DNA of 64,000 nt from NCBI RefSeq assembly GCF_003860345.1, contig NZ_CP034179.1, positions 3,456,001-3,520,000 on the forward strand, in the 5' to 3' direction. The stretch's first letter is position 1; the number at the start of each line of letters is the position of its first letter. The position numbers and the translations under genes are program-made. The DNA is from Caenibius tardaugens NBRC 16725 (lineage in GTDB: Bacteria; Pseudomonadota; Alphaproteobacteria; Sphingomonadales; Sphingomonadaceae). This document shows positions 17,442 to 26,248 of the stretch, piece after piece. A model generated the notes under the pieces. It saw nothing but the letters and a program-made list of their open reading frames with translations. It was not told the origin of the DNA and ran no database searches.

Positions 17442-18293
17442 ATGCTGGAAAAGGTCAGGCTGGCGGGGGCAGGCGTAGAACTGGCGGCGGATGTTGGCGG
17501 TCCGGAACAGGGCGTACCGGTAATCATGCTGCACGGGGTGGGGCAGACCCGTCATTCGTGGGGCACGGCGGCGGCCCGTTTGGCCGGTTCCGGCTATCGG
17601 GTGACATCCTTCGATCTGCGTGGTCACGGCGAAAGCGACTGGTCTCCGGATAGCGAATATGGCTTTGAACGGTTCATTGGCGATCTTGCCGCAGTGCAGG
17701 CCCTGCAAAGCCGTCCTGCCTTTCTGGTCGGTGCGTCCATGGGTGGTTTGACGTCGCTGCTCGGGGTGGCGGAGGGGGGCATCGCTGCCGCCGGGTTGGT
17801 GCTCGTGGATATCGCCCCGCGCCTGGAAGAAGCCGGCGCATCACATATCACCAGTTTCATGCGCGGGAATGCTGATGGCTTTGCCAGCGTGGAGGAGGCT
17901 GCTGATGCCGTTGCGGCCTACCGCCCGGATCGTCCACGCCCGCGTGATCCCAGCGGCCTGATGAAAAACCTGCGTCTGGCGGACGATGGCCGATATTACT
18001 GGCATTGGGACCCGGCGATCATGCAGCACAGACGCTCGCCCGAAGGCTGGCAATTGTTGCTGGAAAGGTTCCACAAGGCCGCCGCCACGCTCACGATACC
18101 GACCGCACTGGTGCGCGGCGGGTTAAGCAATGTCGTTAGCGCCGAAGGGGCCGAAGAATTCGGCGCACTGGTGCCCCATGCCGAAATCGTGACGATCGAC
18201 AAGGCGGATCATATGGTGGCTGGGGATCGCAACGATCGTTTTGCGGATGCGGTTATCGCGTTTCTTGATCGGCACGCATCACTGGCCGGTTAG
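17442..18293 (+). CDS. Alpha/beta-fold hydrolase
   Basis: A protein of 283 residues with the alpha/beta hydrolase fold. The oxyanion motif HGVGQTRHSWG comes early, the nucleophile Ser is in VGASMGGLTS, and the catalytic His is in DKADHMVAG near the C-terminus. No signal peptide is visible, so it acts in the cytoplasm, perhaps as an esterase or a C-C bond hydrolase of ring-cleavage products. It is 8 bp downstream of the MaoC gene, last in this operon, and is followed by a 10-bp inverted repeat shared with the convergent gene. Confidence 0.85.
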   Translation: MLEKVRLAGAGVELAADVGGPEQGVPVIMLHGVGQTRHSWGTAAARLAGSGYRVTSFDLRGHGESDWSPDSEYGFERFIGDLAAVQALQSRPAFLVGASMGGLTSLLGVAEGGIAAAGLVLVDIAPRLEEAGASHITSFMRGNADGFASVEEAADAVAAYRPDRPRPRDPSGLMKNLRLADDGRYYWHWDPAIMQHRRSPEGWQLLLERFHKAAATLTIPTALVRGGLSNVVSAEGAEEFGALVPHAEIVTIDKADHMVAGDRNDRFADAVIAFLDRHASLAG

Positions 18294-18300
18294 GATGCGA

Positions 18301-18338
18301 AAGGCGCGGACAGGCATGGTCTGCCATATCCGCGCCTT
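18301..18338. terminator. Bidirectional hairpin between convergent genes (10-bp arms)
   Basis: AAGGCGCGGA and TCCGCGCCTT are exact reverse complements with an 18-base loop that itself can form GGCA/TGCC. It lies between the ends of the alpha/beta hydrolase and the convergent NTF2 gene. Strong GC stem without a T-run; probably a transcript end for both. Confidence 0.5.
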
Positions 18339-18346
18339 GCATCACA

Positions 18347-18721
18347 TCAGTTCCAGAAGGACCGCAGCGAAGCCACTTTCCCGTTGGGTGACATCTTGTA
18401 GATGTTGATCAGCTTGTTTTCGTTCACCGTGCCATCGTTCATTGTGAACTTCATCGTGACGAAACATGCCGCTTCGTTGCCGCATGCGGCCATGTGGTGC
18501 ACTTCGAAGTCCATGGCGGACTGCGAACTGCTGAACATGTCGTAGAAGCGGCCAATCGCTTCCTTGCCCTGCTGTCCGGTGCCTTCCTTGTCCCACATTT
18601 CGTGGCCGCCGACGGGATCTTCCACCACGGCGTTATCTTCGAACAGCGCAAGCCAGCCTTCCCGGTCGCGCGCCTTTACCGCGCTCATGGACTTGATGGG
18701 GAGATCTGCCGGTTTCATCAT
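18347..18721 (-). CDS. NTF2-fold protein resembling ketosteroid isomerase
   Basis: A protein of 124 residues with the NTF2/SnoaL fold. The segment FEDNAVVEDPVG closely resembles the catalytic segment of Comamonas ketosteroid isomerase; D35 corresponds to the proton-shuttling Asp38. By the same alignment from memory, Tyr14 is replaced by Ser11 and Asp99 by Asn in LINIYKM, so the oxyanion hole differs. It may isomerise or simply bind a steroid-like compound. Two ATGs (18721, 18718) follow AAAGGAACGA. It lies 17 bp downstream of the LLM oxidoreductase, in the same transcript. Confidence 0.8.
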   Translation of the reverse strand: MMKPADLPIKSMSAVKARDREGWLALFEDNAVVEDPVGGHEMWDKEGTGQQGKEAIGRFYDMFSSSQSAMDFEVHHMAACGNEAACFVTMKFTMNDGTVNENKLINIYKMSPNGKVASLRSFWN

Positions 18722-18738
18722 TCGTTCCTTTCAGGCTG

Positions 18739-19638
18739 TCAGGTGTGTTTGGCAATAACGCGATCGGCATAGCGGCTGATGGCGTCCTTCTTGACCGATA
18801 GGCGGGTGATGTCGGCCCCTTCGGGCAGGAAGGCTTCGACTTCCCACGGGGTCGGGAACCAGGGGATGGCCGCCGTATCGCCAATTCCGCCTTCTTCAAG
18901 GCGTGTGCGGGCGCTTTCCGTCAGTGGTTCTATCAGAGAGACGCAGGGGCGGAAATCATCCACTGTGCGGCCCATGTCGCGGCGCATATCGTGCATGCGC
19001 GCCACGATGGCGAGATTGTCGTCTACCGTGCCGGGCAGGCCGAGCCACCCATCATTCGCCGCCGCGCGGCGCAGCGCCGGGCCAGCCTTGCCACCCACCC
19101 ACACGGGCACCGGTTCAGGCGGAACGGGGCGCAGGATCACGGAATCGAACTGGAAGAATTCGCCTTCGTGGCTGAAGGTTTCGCCTGCCCACAAACGTCG
19201 GCACACCGCCAGAATTTCATCCAGACGACGGCCGCGGCTGGCAAAGTCCACACCCGCCGCATCGTATTCTTCTTTCAGCCAGCCTGCGGAGACCCCGCAG
19301 ACCACGCGCCCGCCCGAAAATGCGGCTGTGGTCGAAACCGCGCGCGCCACCGTGAAAGGATCGCGTAAGGCCGCGAGATAGATGTTCGTGGCAAGATGAA
19401 TGTGTTTCGTTTCTGCGCCGAGCAGCGCCAGCGTGATCCACGGGTCGGGCCAGGGGGCTTCCAGCGGCCAGAACAGCTTGCCATCGGCGGTGTAGGGGTA
19501 AGGCGTTTCGATATTCGCCGGCATGATGAGGTGATCGGCATAGGTGACACCGTAAAACCCACATTCTTCGGCATGTTTGGCCAGTTCGACGAGTTGGTCC
19601 AGTTCGGACACAGCCATCATGGATAGCCAGAAACGCAT
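18739..19638 (-). CDS. LLM-class flavin-dependent oxidoreductase (luciferase-like, F420-type family)
   Basis: A TIM-barrel oxidoreductase of 299 residues of the bacterial luciferase-like family. Diagnostic stretches are AEECGFYGVTYADHL, IHLATNIYLAALRDPF, GRVVCGVSAGWLKEEYDAAG and PVPVWVGGKAGPALRRAA. It resembles the subgroup called F420-dependent in actinobacteria; sphingomonads may use FMN, so the cofactor is unsettled. It probably performs a monooxygenation or hydride transfer on the pathway substrate. It shares a transcript with the ketosteroid-isomerase-like gene. Confidence 0.85.
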   Translation of the reverse strand: MRFWLSMMAVSELDQLVELAKHAEECGFYGVTYADHLIMPANIETPYPYTADGKLFWPLEAPWPDPWITLALLGAETKHIHLATNIYLAALRDPFTVARAVSTTAAFSGGRVVCGVSAGWLKEEYDAAGVDFASRGRRLDEILAVCRRLWAGETFSHEGEFFQFDSVILRPVPPEPVPVWVGGKAGPALRRAAANDGWLGLPGTVDDNLAIVARMHDMRRDMGRTVDDFRPCVSLIEPLTESARTRLEEGGIGDTAAIPWFPTPWEVEAFLPEGADITRLSVKKDAISRYADRVIAKHT

Positions 19639-19732
19639 AAAACCTCTCCTTTGCGTAGAGCTCTAGTGGGCAACGTCAGGCAGGCCAAGCCTGAAAGGGA
19701 AGGAATTGTCCAAATACAGAATTGTGCCCGAT

Positions 19733-20257
19733 TTATCCCTCAGGCGGGGTGAAGGTGAAATCGACCATGATTTCACCGGAAATCGCTTCGAGCGCGGATT
19801 GTACGTCCTCACCCGATGTCCGTGGCGGAACGATCACCAGGGCATTCATCCGAAACAGCATTTCGCCTGACCATGCGCTGTTTTCGGTGCCGGTTGAAAA
19901 CTCCTCGATATTGACGCCGAGGTTGGCAAGAACCGCCGTCACTTCACGCACGATACCGGGGCGGTCCTGCCCGACCAGTTCGATCCACAGCGGTTGGCCT
20001 TGTGTAGCGGGGTCTTCCCCGGCCGGAACGATGGAGACGCGCAAGCCTGTGGCATCGACCGCGCGAATATGGCGTTCCAATACGGGCAGGTTTTCCGGGT
20101 CGAGTGCGACAAGTACCGATCCTACGTAGGTTCCGCCAAGCCGGCTAAGATGGCTTTCGAGCCAGTTTCCGCCCGCTGCCAGCACCGCGTCGGCAAGCGC
20201 CTGCGTCAGGCCTGGGCGGTCGCTTCCGGCAACGGAGAGGATAATCTGCGATGTCAT
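19733..20257 (-). CDS. Two-ACT-domain protein (GcvR-like)
   Basis: A protein of 174 residues with two ACT domains, the first beginning ILSVAGSDRPGLTQALADAV and the second LVGQDRPGIVREVTAVLANLG. This is the architecture of the glycine cleavage regulator GcvR, a small-molecule sensor that works through protein contact and has no DNA-binding domain. No glycine-cleavage gene is nearby; here it precedes the LLM oxidoreductase by about 95 bp on the same strand. Its role in this location is unknown. Confidence 0.85.
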   Translation of the reverse strand: MTSQIILSVAGSDRPGLTQALADAVLAAGGNWLESHLSRLGGTYVGSVLVALDPENLPVLERHIRAVDATGLRVSIVPAGEDPATQGQPLWIELVGQDRPGIVREVTAVLANLGVNIEEFSTGTENSAWSGEMLFRMNALVIVPPRTSGEDVQSALEAISGEIMVDFTFTPPEG

Positions 20258-20422
20258 AGGTCTCTCCCGTCATGCCTTGTTAGACAGGGCTAATGGCTGC
20301 GGTTGCGGCGTCAATCATAATCCGAACAAAACGGATCGTTGCGGGTTTTGTTGTCGCGGTGTCATGGTATGGCCCTGACATGTCCGCATTGTGAAACAGG
20401 CGGATAGATGGGAGATAGGGAA

Positions 20423-20848
20423 ATGAAGGCATCGATCGCGAAACTCGTATCGATTGGCGTCGCGCATGCGGAAATTGAAGCGACACAAGACCTCGAAGGT
20501 CTTCTGGCGACAATGGAGGGGGAACCGGTTTACGAGTTCTATCCGCTGGGCAAGCGTTTCCAGGGGATGGATACCACCCGCCGGTATTACGAACATTTCA
20601 TGGCGAATGTGCAGCCGCGGATCCGGGGTGCCGAAATGCATAGCGAAGGGATCGGCGAGGCTGGCCTGGTGCAGGAATATTCGGTCACGGTGCAGCATGA
20701 TGGCGAAGCGCAACCCACAGTGCACCGGATCATGGCGATTCTTACGTTTGGCGATACCGCGCTTACCGGCGAACGGATGTATTCGGATGAAAAATTCTTT
20801 CGCATGCTGACCGGACCGATCTGGGACGAACTCGAGCCCATCAGTTGA
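20423..20848 (+). CDS. SnoaL/NTF2-like protein
   Basis: A protein of 141 residues that I place in the SnoaL/NTF2 superfamily from its helix-sheet pattern (IEATQDLEGLLATM, YEFYPLGKRFQGMDTTRRYYEHF, then alternating strands to the C-terminus). Such proteins are cyclases, isomerases, dehydratases or binding proteins. The ATG at 20423 follows GGGAGATAGGGAA. It is 19 bp upstream of a second NTF2-like gene, so they may form a pair or heteromer. Function unknown. Confidence 0.7.
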   Translation: MKASIAKLVSIGVAHAEIEATQDLEGLLATMEGEPVYEFYPLGKRFQGMDTTRRYYEHFMANVQPRIRGAEMHSEGIGEAGLVQEYSVTVQHDGEAQPTVHRIMAILTFGDTALTGERMYSDEKFFRMLTGPIWDELEPIS

Positions 20849-20867
20849 ACGGAGGAGGTGCGAAGAC

Positions 20868-21305
20868 ATGCAGGAACAGTTTGAAAACTTGCTCGCGGTG
20901 CGGGCTATCGAGCAGAACATTATCGCGATTGCGCGGGCCATGGACAGTCACGACTGGGACGCCATTCATGCGATTACCGCAGAAGATGTGGTTGCCGATA
21001 TGGGGACCGGTCGGCTGGAAGGGCCGCACGCCATCACCGATCTCATGCGTCACTATCTTGAACGTTGCGGCACGACCCAGCATCTGATCGGAAACATTGT
21101 GGTCGATGTTTCCGGCGAGGTGGCAACCAGTCGTGCCTATGTGCATGACAGCCATCTGCCGCCGGACAATTCCAGCGAAGTCTACTTTACTCTGGGGGAT
21201 TACCACGATCGCTGGGAAAAACGCGGCGGACGCTGGCTGATGGTTGAACGGATCAAGCACAACCGGGCCAATGTGGGTTCCTTGAACAAGGTGTTCGGGT
21301 TGTAG
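20868..21305 (+). CDS. SnoaL-like polyketide/steroid dehydratase-fold protein (BaiE/scytalone dehydratase-like)
   Basis: A protein of 145 residues with the SnoaL-4 pattern: AIARAMDSHDWDAIHAI, then DVVADMGTGRLEGPHAITD, and a late strand region RWEKRGGRWLMVERIKH. This arrangement is shared by bile-acid 7-alpha-dehydratase (BaiE), scytalone dehydratase and aromatic-oxygenase beta-like subunits. A dehydratase or isomerase role on the pathway intermediate is possible. The start has GGAGGTGCGAAGAC upstream. It ends just before a strong 15-bp hairpin. Confidence 0.75.
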   Translation: MQEQFENLLAVRAIEQNIIAIARAMDSHDWDAIHAITAEDVVADMGTGRLEGPHAITDLMRHYLERCGTTQHLIGNIVVDVSGEVATSRAYVHDSHLPPDNSSEVYFTLGDYHDRWEKRGGRWLMVERIKHNRANVGSLNKVFGL

Positions 21306-21313
21306 GAGAAATC

Positions 21314-21349
21314 CGCTGCGGCAGGTGCGGGAAAGCACCTGCCGCAGCG
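21314..21349. terminator. Strong bidirectional hairpin (15-bp perfect arms, 6-base loop)
   Basis: CGCTGCGGCAGGTGC at 21314-21328 is exactly complementary to 21335-21349 with loop GGGAAA. It lies between the ends of a plus-strand NTF2-like gene and the minus-strand arylsulfatase. The stem is very stable but has no T-run; it most likely protects or ends both convergent transcripts. Confidence 0.7.
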
Positions 21350-21356
21350 CAGTGTG

Positions 21357-23663
21357 TCAGCGCAGTTCGATCGTCACCTGGTCGATCTTGCCATCGGCAT
21401 AAGGGTAACCCAGTGGCGCCCCGGCGGGATACTTGCCGCCCGCCGATCCGGTGTCGAGACCGACATCAAACGTTTCGTTGATCGAGAAATAGGCCAGCGG
21501 CGATGCGGGGACCGTATCACTGGCGACCGGCTGGCCATTGACCGACAGGGTCAGCTTGCCGCCCTTGCCATAGCCCTTGCCGTCATAGTCGAAATCCACA
21601 CGAAGCTTGTTGGCGCCCGGTGCGAGCGGGGCACCCTTCAGGTCCACGGTCTTCAGATCGAAAACGCGATAGGTGAAGGTGGGGCGGCGTTCCGCGTCGA
21701 GATAAAGCGACCATCCGCCCGCAGTGCCGCCGATTGTCGCGATAACGCCACGGGTGTTGTCGCTCGTCGTGACATCCGACAGCAGCGACCACGAACGGTT
21801 GTTCATGTGTGGCACGGCCTTTTCGGGCACGCTGACGGTGCCTTCATGATAGGTTGCGCGCGTCACCCCTTTTGCGAGATCGGGCAAGTTGTTGATGAAC
21901 TGCTGTTCCTTGAGCGGCAGCACCTGGTTGGCAGCGGCCTCTTTCATGAACAGGGCTTTCAGTTCATCCACCTTTTCAGGATACTTTGCCGCCAGATTGA
22001 CGGACTGCGAGAAATCCTTGCGCAGATCGTAGAGCTCCCACGTATCCTCTTCGAACGGCTTTTTCACCGTATCGAAACCGGCAGTCCAGGGCAGGCGCGA
22101 ATGGAACGCCGAGGCCATCCAGCCATCGTGATAGATCGCGCGATGGCCGAATACCTCGAAATACTGGGTGGTGTGGCGTTCGGGCGCCTTGGCATCGTTG
22201 AAGCTGTAGACCAGGCTGGTCCCGTTCATCGGCTTCTGGGCAATGCCGTTCACGACTTTGGGGGCTTCGATGCCCACAGCTTCGAGAATGGTCGGCGTGA
22301 TATCGTTCACGTGGCCAAATTGCGAGCGTACACCACCCGGTGTCTTGATCTTGTCGGGCCAGGTCAGGACCATAGCGTTGCGGGTGCCGCCCAGATGGGA
22401 TGCTACGGTCTTGGTCCACTGGAACGGCGCGTTGGTCGCCCAGGCCCAGGCGGAGTTGACATGGGCGTAGGCATCAGCCGTTCCGATCCGGTCGATCCCG
22501 GCAAACTTGCCTTCTTCGGGTTCCGGAACGCCCTGAAGCTGTCCCATGTAATTGAGGCTGCCCTGTAGCCCACCTTCGGCGCTCGCCCCGTTGTCGCCCA
22601 CGATGTAAACGAACAGGGTATTGTTGAACTGGCCACTGTCCTTCAGGGACTGGACCAGCCGGTTCATCTGATCGTCCGTATGCGCGAGGAATGCGACATA
22701 GGCTTCCATCTGGCGTGATGCGAAAGTCTTCTGCTGCGGGGTCAGGCTGTCCCATGCAGGCAGGCCATCGGGGCGGGGGGTCAGTTTGGCATCGGCCGGG
22801 ATCACGCCCAGCCGTTTCTGGCGGGCAAAGATCTCTTCACGCAACTTGTCCCAGCCCTGATTGAATTTGCCGTGATAACGGTCGACGTATTCTTTCGGCA
22901 CCTGGATCGGCGCGTGAATTCCTCCGGTCGCCAGATAGAGGAAGAAGGGCTTGTCCGGCGTTACCGATTTCTGCGCGTGCATCCACTTGATGGACTGATC
23001 GACGAGATCGTCGGTCAGATGATAATTGTCCCCCGCCGGGCGCATGATCGGGGTCGTGCCATCGTAGAGGGTGGGTTCGAACTGGTCGGTCTCGCCACCT
23101 TGAAAACCATAGAACTTTTCAAAGCCTTCGCCCGTGGGCCAGCGGTCGAACGGTCCGCTTTGCGACACTTCCCAATCGGGTGTCTGGTGCCATTTGCCGA
23201 ACATGGCCGTGCTGTAGCCGTTCTGCCGGAGGATTTCGGCGATCGTAGCCGTATCCTTCGCGTGGAAACCGGAATAGCCGGGGCGTTCATCCGCCACGTT
23301 CATCACGGCGCCAATCCCCGTCGCATGCGGATTACGTCCGCTGAGCAGCGAGGCGCGGGTGGGGGAGCATATGGCGGTCGTATGGAAGCGATTGTAACGC
23401 AGACCTTCTTTGGCCAGCCGGTCAAGCGCGGGGGTTGCTGCCGGGCCCCCAAAGGTTGCACTGGCGCCGAAGCCCACGTCATCGAGCAGGATCAGCACCA
23501 CGTTGGGGGCGCCAGCGGGAGCTTGCCGCTGATACTGCACGGGGGGCGCGGCGGGCGTATCAGCCTGCGCCAGCGCGGGCGATGCCGTGCCCAATGTGAT
23601 GGCCCCTAACGAAGCCGCCAGTGCCAGTCGGCCGACTGTGTTGCGAATCTTACCGATGCTCAT
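21357..23663 (-). CDS. Secreted Cys-type arylsulfatase (long form)
   Basis: A sulfatase of 768 residues with a signal peptide (hydrophobic core ALAASLGAITLG, cleavage after SPALAQ, about residue 33), so it acts in the periplasm. The sulfatase signature ICSPTRASLLSGRN places the Cys that must become formylglycine at residue 99; metal-binding LLDDVGFG precedes it. Length and C-terminal beta domain match the long arylsulfatases common in mycobacteria and sphingomonads. It would hydrolyse a sulfate ester. The ATG at 23663 fits the signal peptide; a longer frame to 23696 does not. It is divergent from a second sulfatase and a maturase gene lies downstream of that one. Confidence 0.92.
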   Translation of the reverse strand: MSIGKIRNTVGRLALAASLGAITLGTASPALAQADTPAAPPVQYQRQAPAGAPNVVLILLDDVGFGASATFGGPAATPALDRLAKEGLRYNRFHTTAICSPTRASLLSGRNPHATGIGAVMNVADERPGYSGFHAKDTATIAEILRQNGYSTAMFGKWHQTPDWEVSQSGPFDRWPTGEGFEKFYGFQGGETDQFEPTLYDGTTPIMRPAGDNYHLTDDLVDQSIKWMHAQKSVTPDKPFFLYLATGGIHAPIQVPKEYVDRYHGKFNQGWDKLREEIFARQKRLGVIPADAKLTPRPDGLPAWDSLTPQQKTFASRQMEAYVAFLAHTDDQMNRLVQSLKDSGQFNNTLFVYIVGDNGASAEGGLQGSLNYMGQLQGVPEPEEGKFAGIDRIGTADAYAHVNSAWAWATNAPFQWTKTVASHLGGTRNAMVLTWPDKIKTPGGVRSQFGHVNDITPTILEAVGIEAPKVVNGIAQKPMNGTSLVYSFNDAKAPERHTTQYFEVFGHRAIYHDGWMASAFHSRLPWTAGFDTVKKPFEEDTWELYDLRKDFSQSVNLAAKYPEKVDELKALFMKEAAANQVLPLKEQQFINNLPDLAKGVTRATYHEGTVSVPEKAVPHMNNRSWSLLSDVTTSDNTRGVIATIGGTAGGWSLYLDAERRPTFTYRVFDLKTVDLKGAPLAPGANKLRVDFDYDGKGYGKGGKLTLSVNGQPVASDTVPASPLAYFSINETFDVGLDTGSAGGKYPAGAPLGYPYADGKIDQVTIELR

Positions 23664-23812
23664 CCCCGAAACCCCTCTCGCGCAAAAATGCGGCACTTGT
23701 TTGGTACGAGACTATACAGTACTGAAGGCATGTGAATCCGCAAGCGAAAATGCTTTCGGAACAAGGGTGGTGCGCGAACGTCGATGCCACTGTCAGGGAG
23801 CGGGATCAGACT

Positions 23813-26187
23813 ATGGTGCATATTGGGAAGCGCGGCTTTCGATCGATTCTGACGATGACCGCAGCTATTTTTGCTTGCGGCGGGGCGGGGGCGGCGATCG
23901 CAGGGCAGGCGCCGACTGGTCCTTCGCTGCCGTCCGAGGCCAAGCCTTTTGCGGGCAAGATCGGGCAGACTTATCTGGATTCGACTGCGGACTTTCCGGT
24001 CCAGCGTAAGGCGCCGACAGGGGCGCCCAATATTCTTCTCGTCTTGACCGACGACGTCGGGCTTGGTGCGGCGAGCACGTTTGGCGGCCCGGTGCCAACC
24101 CCCAATCTCGACCGGCTGGCTGCGCGGGGCCTGATCTATAACCGGTTCCATACGACAGCGATGTGTTCACCAACGCGCGCATCGCTTCTGACCGGGCGTA
24201 ATCATCATGCGGTCGCCAATGGCATCGTGGCGAACCTGACGACCGGCTTTCCGGGCTACAATAACGTGATGCCCAAAAGCGCGGCAACCATTGCCGAAAT
24301 CCTGCGGCAGAACGGCTACAATACAGCCATGTTCGGCAAGCATCACAATGCGCCTGAAGATCATGTCTCCCCACAGGGGCCGTTCGATCTTTGGCCGACG
24401 GGGCTGGGGTTCGAGTATTTTTACGGTTTCATGGCGGCCGAAACGAACCAGTTCACCCCGGCGCTCTATCGCGGCAATGCGCCGATCCCGACGTTGAAGG
24501 ACGGGCAATTGCTGGACAATGCGCTGGCGAATGAAACGATCAACTGGATTCACAATCAGCAGGCCGTCGATCCGGCCAAGCCATTCTTTGCCTATCTTGC
24601 AACCGGTTCGGCCCATGCGCCGTTGCAGGCCCCGCCCGAATGGATCGCGCGTTTCAAGGGCAAGTTCGACAATGGATGGGATCAGGTCCGAACCGACACC
24701 GTTGCCCGGCAAAAGCGTGCGGGCATTCTGCCCCAAAGCGCCACAGTTACGCCAAGGCCGGACGGGATTCCCGCCTGGTCGGCCATGTCCGATGCACAAC
24801 GGCGCATCACCGCGCGTACGATGGAAGTCTATGCCGCGATGCTGGCCTATCAGGACGATCAGTTCGGGCGGATTATCGATGAACTCGATCGTATGGGCGA
24901 AAGCGGCAATACGCTGGTGATCTTTATCGAGGGCGATAATGGGGCGGCGGCGGAAGGCGGGCCGTTGGGAAGTATGAACCCGATGTCGAACTTCGCGAAC
25001 GGTACGGATGAAACCGAGCAGCGCCTGCTTGACGGCATCGATACATTCGGCGGGCCCGATGCCGTTGCCAATTATGCGAATGGCTGGGCCTGGGCGATGA
25101 GCGCGCCGAACCCTTATGTGAAACAGTACGCCTCGCATCTGGGGGCGTGCGCAACGGCATGGTCGTGTCGTGGCCCGAACGCATTCAGGGTGGCGGTATA
25201 CGCAGCCAGTTTGGTCACATAACGGATATCGTGCCGACTTTGCTTGAGGCTGTGGGGATCGAGGCACCGGCTTCAGTCAACGGGGTGGCCCAGCAGCCCA
25301 TCGATGGCGTCAGTCTGGCCTACAGTTTCAAGGACAGCAAGGCGCCGGAACGGCATCGCACCCAGTATTTCGAAATGATGGGCAATCGCGGCATCTATCA
25401 CGATGGCTGGTGGGCAGGCACCACGCCCAAGCGCATTCCCTGGGGGCAGGGGGCTCCGTACGCGGGGAATCCGATGGACTACAAATGGGAACTCTACGAT
25501 CTCAGGAGCGATCCGGCGCAATCGCGCGATCTTGCGGCCAAAAACCCCGAAAAACTCGCTGAAATGCAGGCGATCTTTGATCAGGAAGCGAAACGCAACA
25601 ACGTCTATCCTCTCGACGACCGGATGGATCTTTCGCGCTTTGCCGCAGCATCGGCCCAGCATCCGACGCGTGATCGCTATACTTATTGGGGCAGCAATAT
25701 TTCCATCCCGTTCCTCAAGGCTGCGCCGCTGCTGGCACGATCATTCACGCTCGCGGCCGATGTCGAACTGCCGGACAACAACGCCAATGGCACTGTTGTG
25801 GCCATGGGCAGCAAGTTTGGCGGATGGAGCTTCCATCTGGTGAACGGCAGGCCCGTTGCCTATATGGCGGCGAGCCAGCTTCCGGGCGATCAATCTGCCG
25901 TTGCCGCAGCCTTGGCCTTGCCGGGCGGCAAGGTCCATCTGGAATATGAATTCCGGTATGATGGTGGGCGCAATGCCGGGGGTGAAATGATCATCCGTGC
26001 CAACGGTGCAGAAATCGGGCGTGGCAAGATTGCACGTACTATCTCGAAACCGCCTGAAATGACGGATACCTTCGATGTGGGCTTCGACGCGGACACGCCG
26101 GTTGTGGAAGGCGCGGCAAGCCAGCCCTTCAGCGGACGGATCGACAAGGTCGAAGTCATTCTCGCCAAACAGGAACAGGGGAAGTAG
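23813..26187 (+). pseudogene. Second long arylsulfatase, interrupted by a one-base frameshift
   Basis: The first 442 codons encode a signal peptide (SILTMTAAIFACGGAGAAIA) and a sulfatase domain with MCSPTRASLLTGRN, modifiable Cys at about residue 118. After YASHLG at 25140 the frame breaks in a run of five G (25141-25145); the homologous neighbour reads SHLGGTRNAM, and adding one G restores VRNGMVVSWPERIQGG and a continuous protein of 791 residues to 26187. Everything else in both parts is intact. So this is a recent mutation, a sequencing error in a G-run or, less likely, a programmed shift. It is divergent from the other sulfatase across 149 bp. Confidence 0.85.
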
Positions 26188-26199
26188 GAGCTTCGCCTG

Positions 26200-26221
26200 G
26201 CCCGGGGTGGATGCCCCGGGC
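26200..26221. repeat. GC-rich inverted repeat between sulfatase and tandem TetR genes
   Basis: GCCCGGGG and CCCCGGGC are exact reverse complements separated by TGGATG, located in the 61 bp between the sulfatase stop and the TetR-type start. It may be a weak transcript-end hairpin or a regulator-binding site. Confidence 0.45.
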
Positions 26222-26248
26222 GGCCATCACGCAGGAGATTCACGGCAA

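Noticed and set aside
23717-23724. CAGTACTG palindrome between the two divergent sulfatases
   Set aside because: Eight bases is too short to call an operator on its own, although its position is suggestive.
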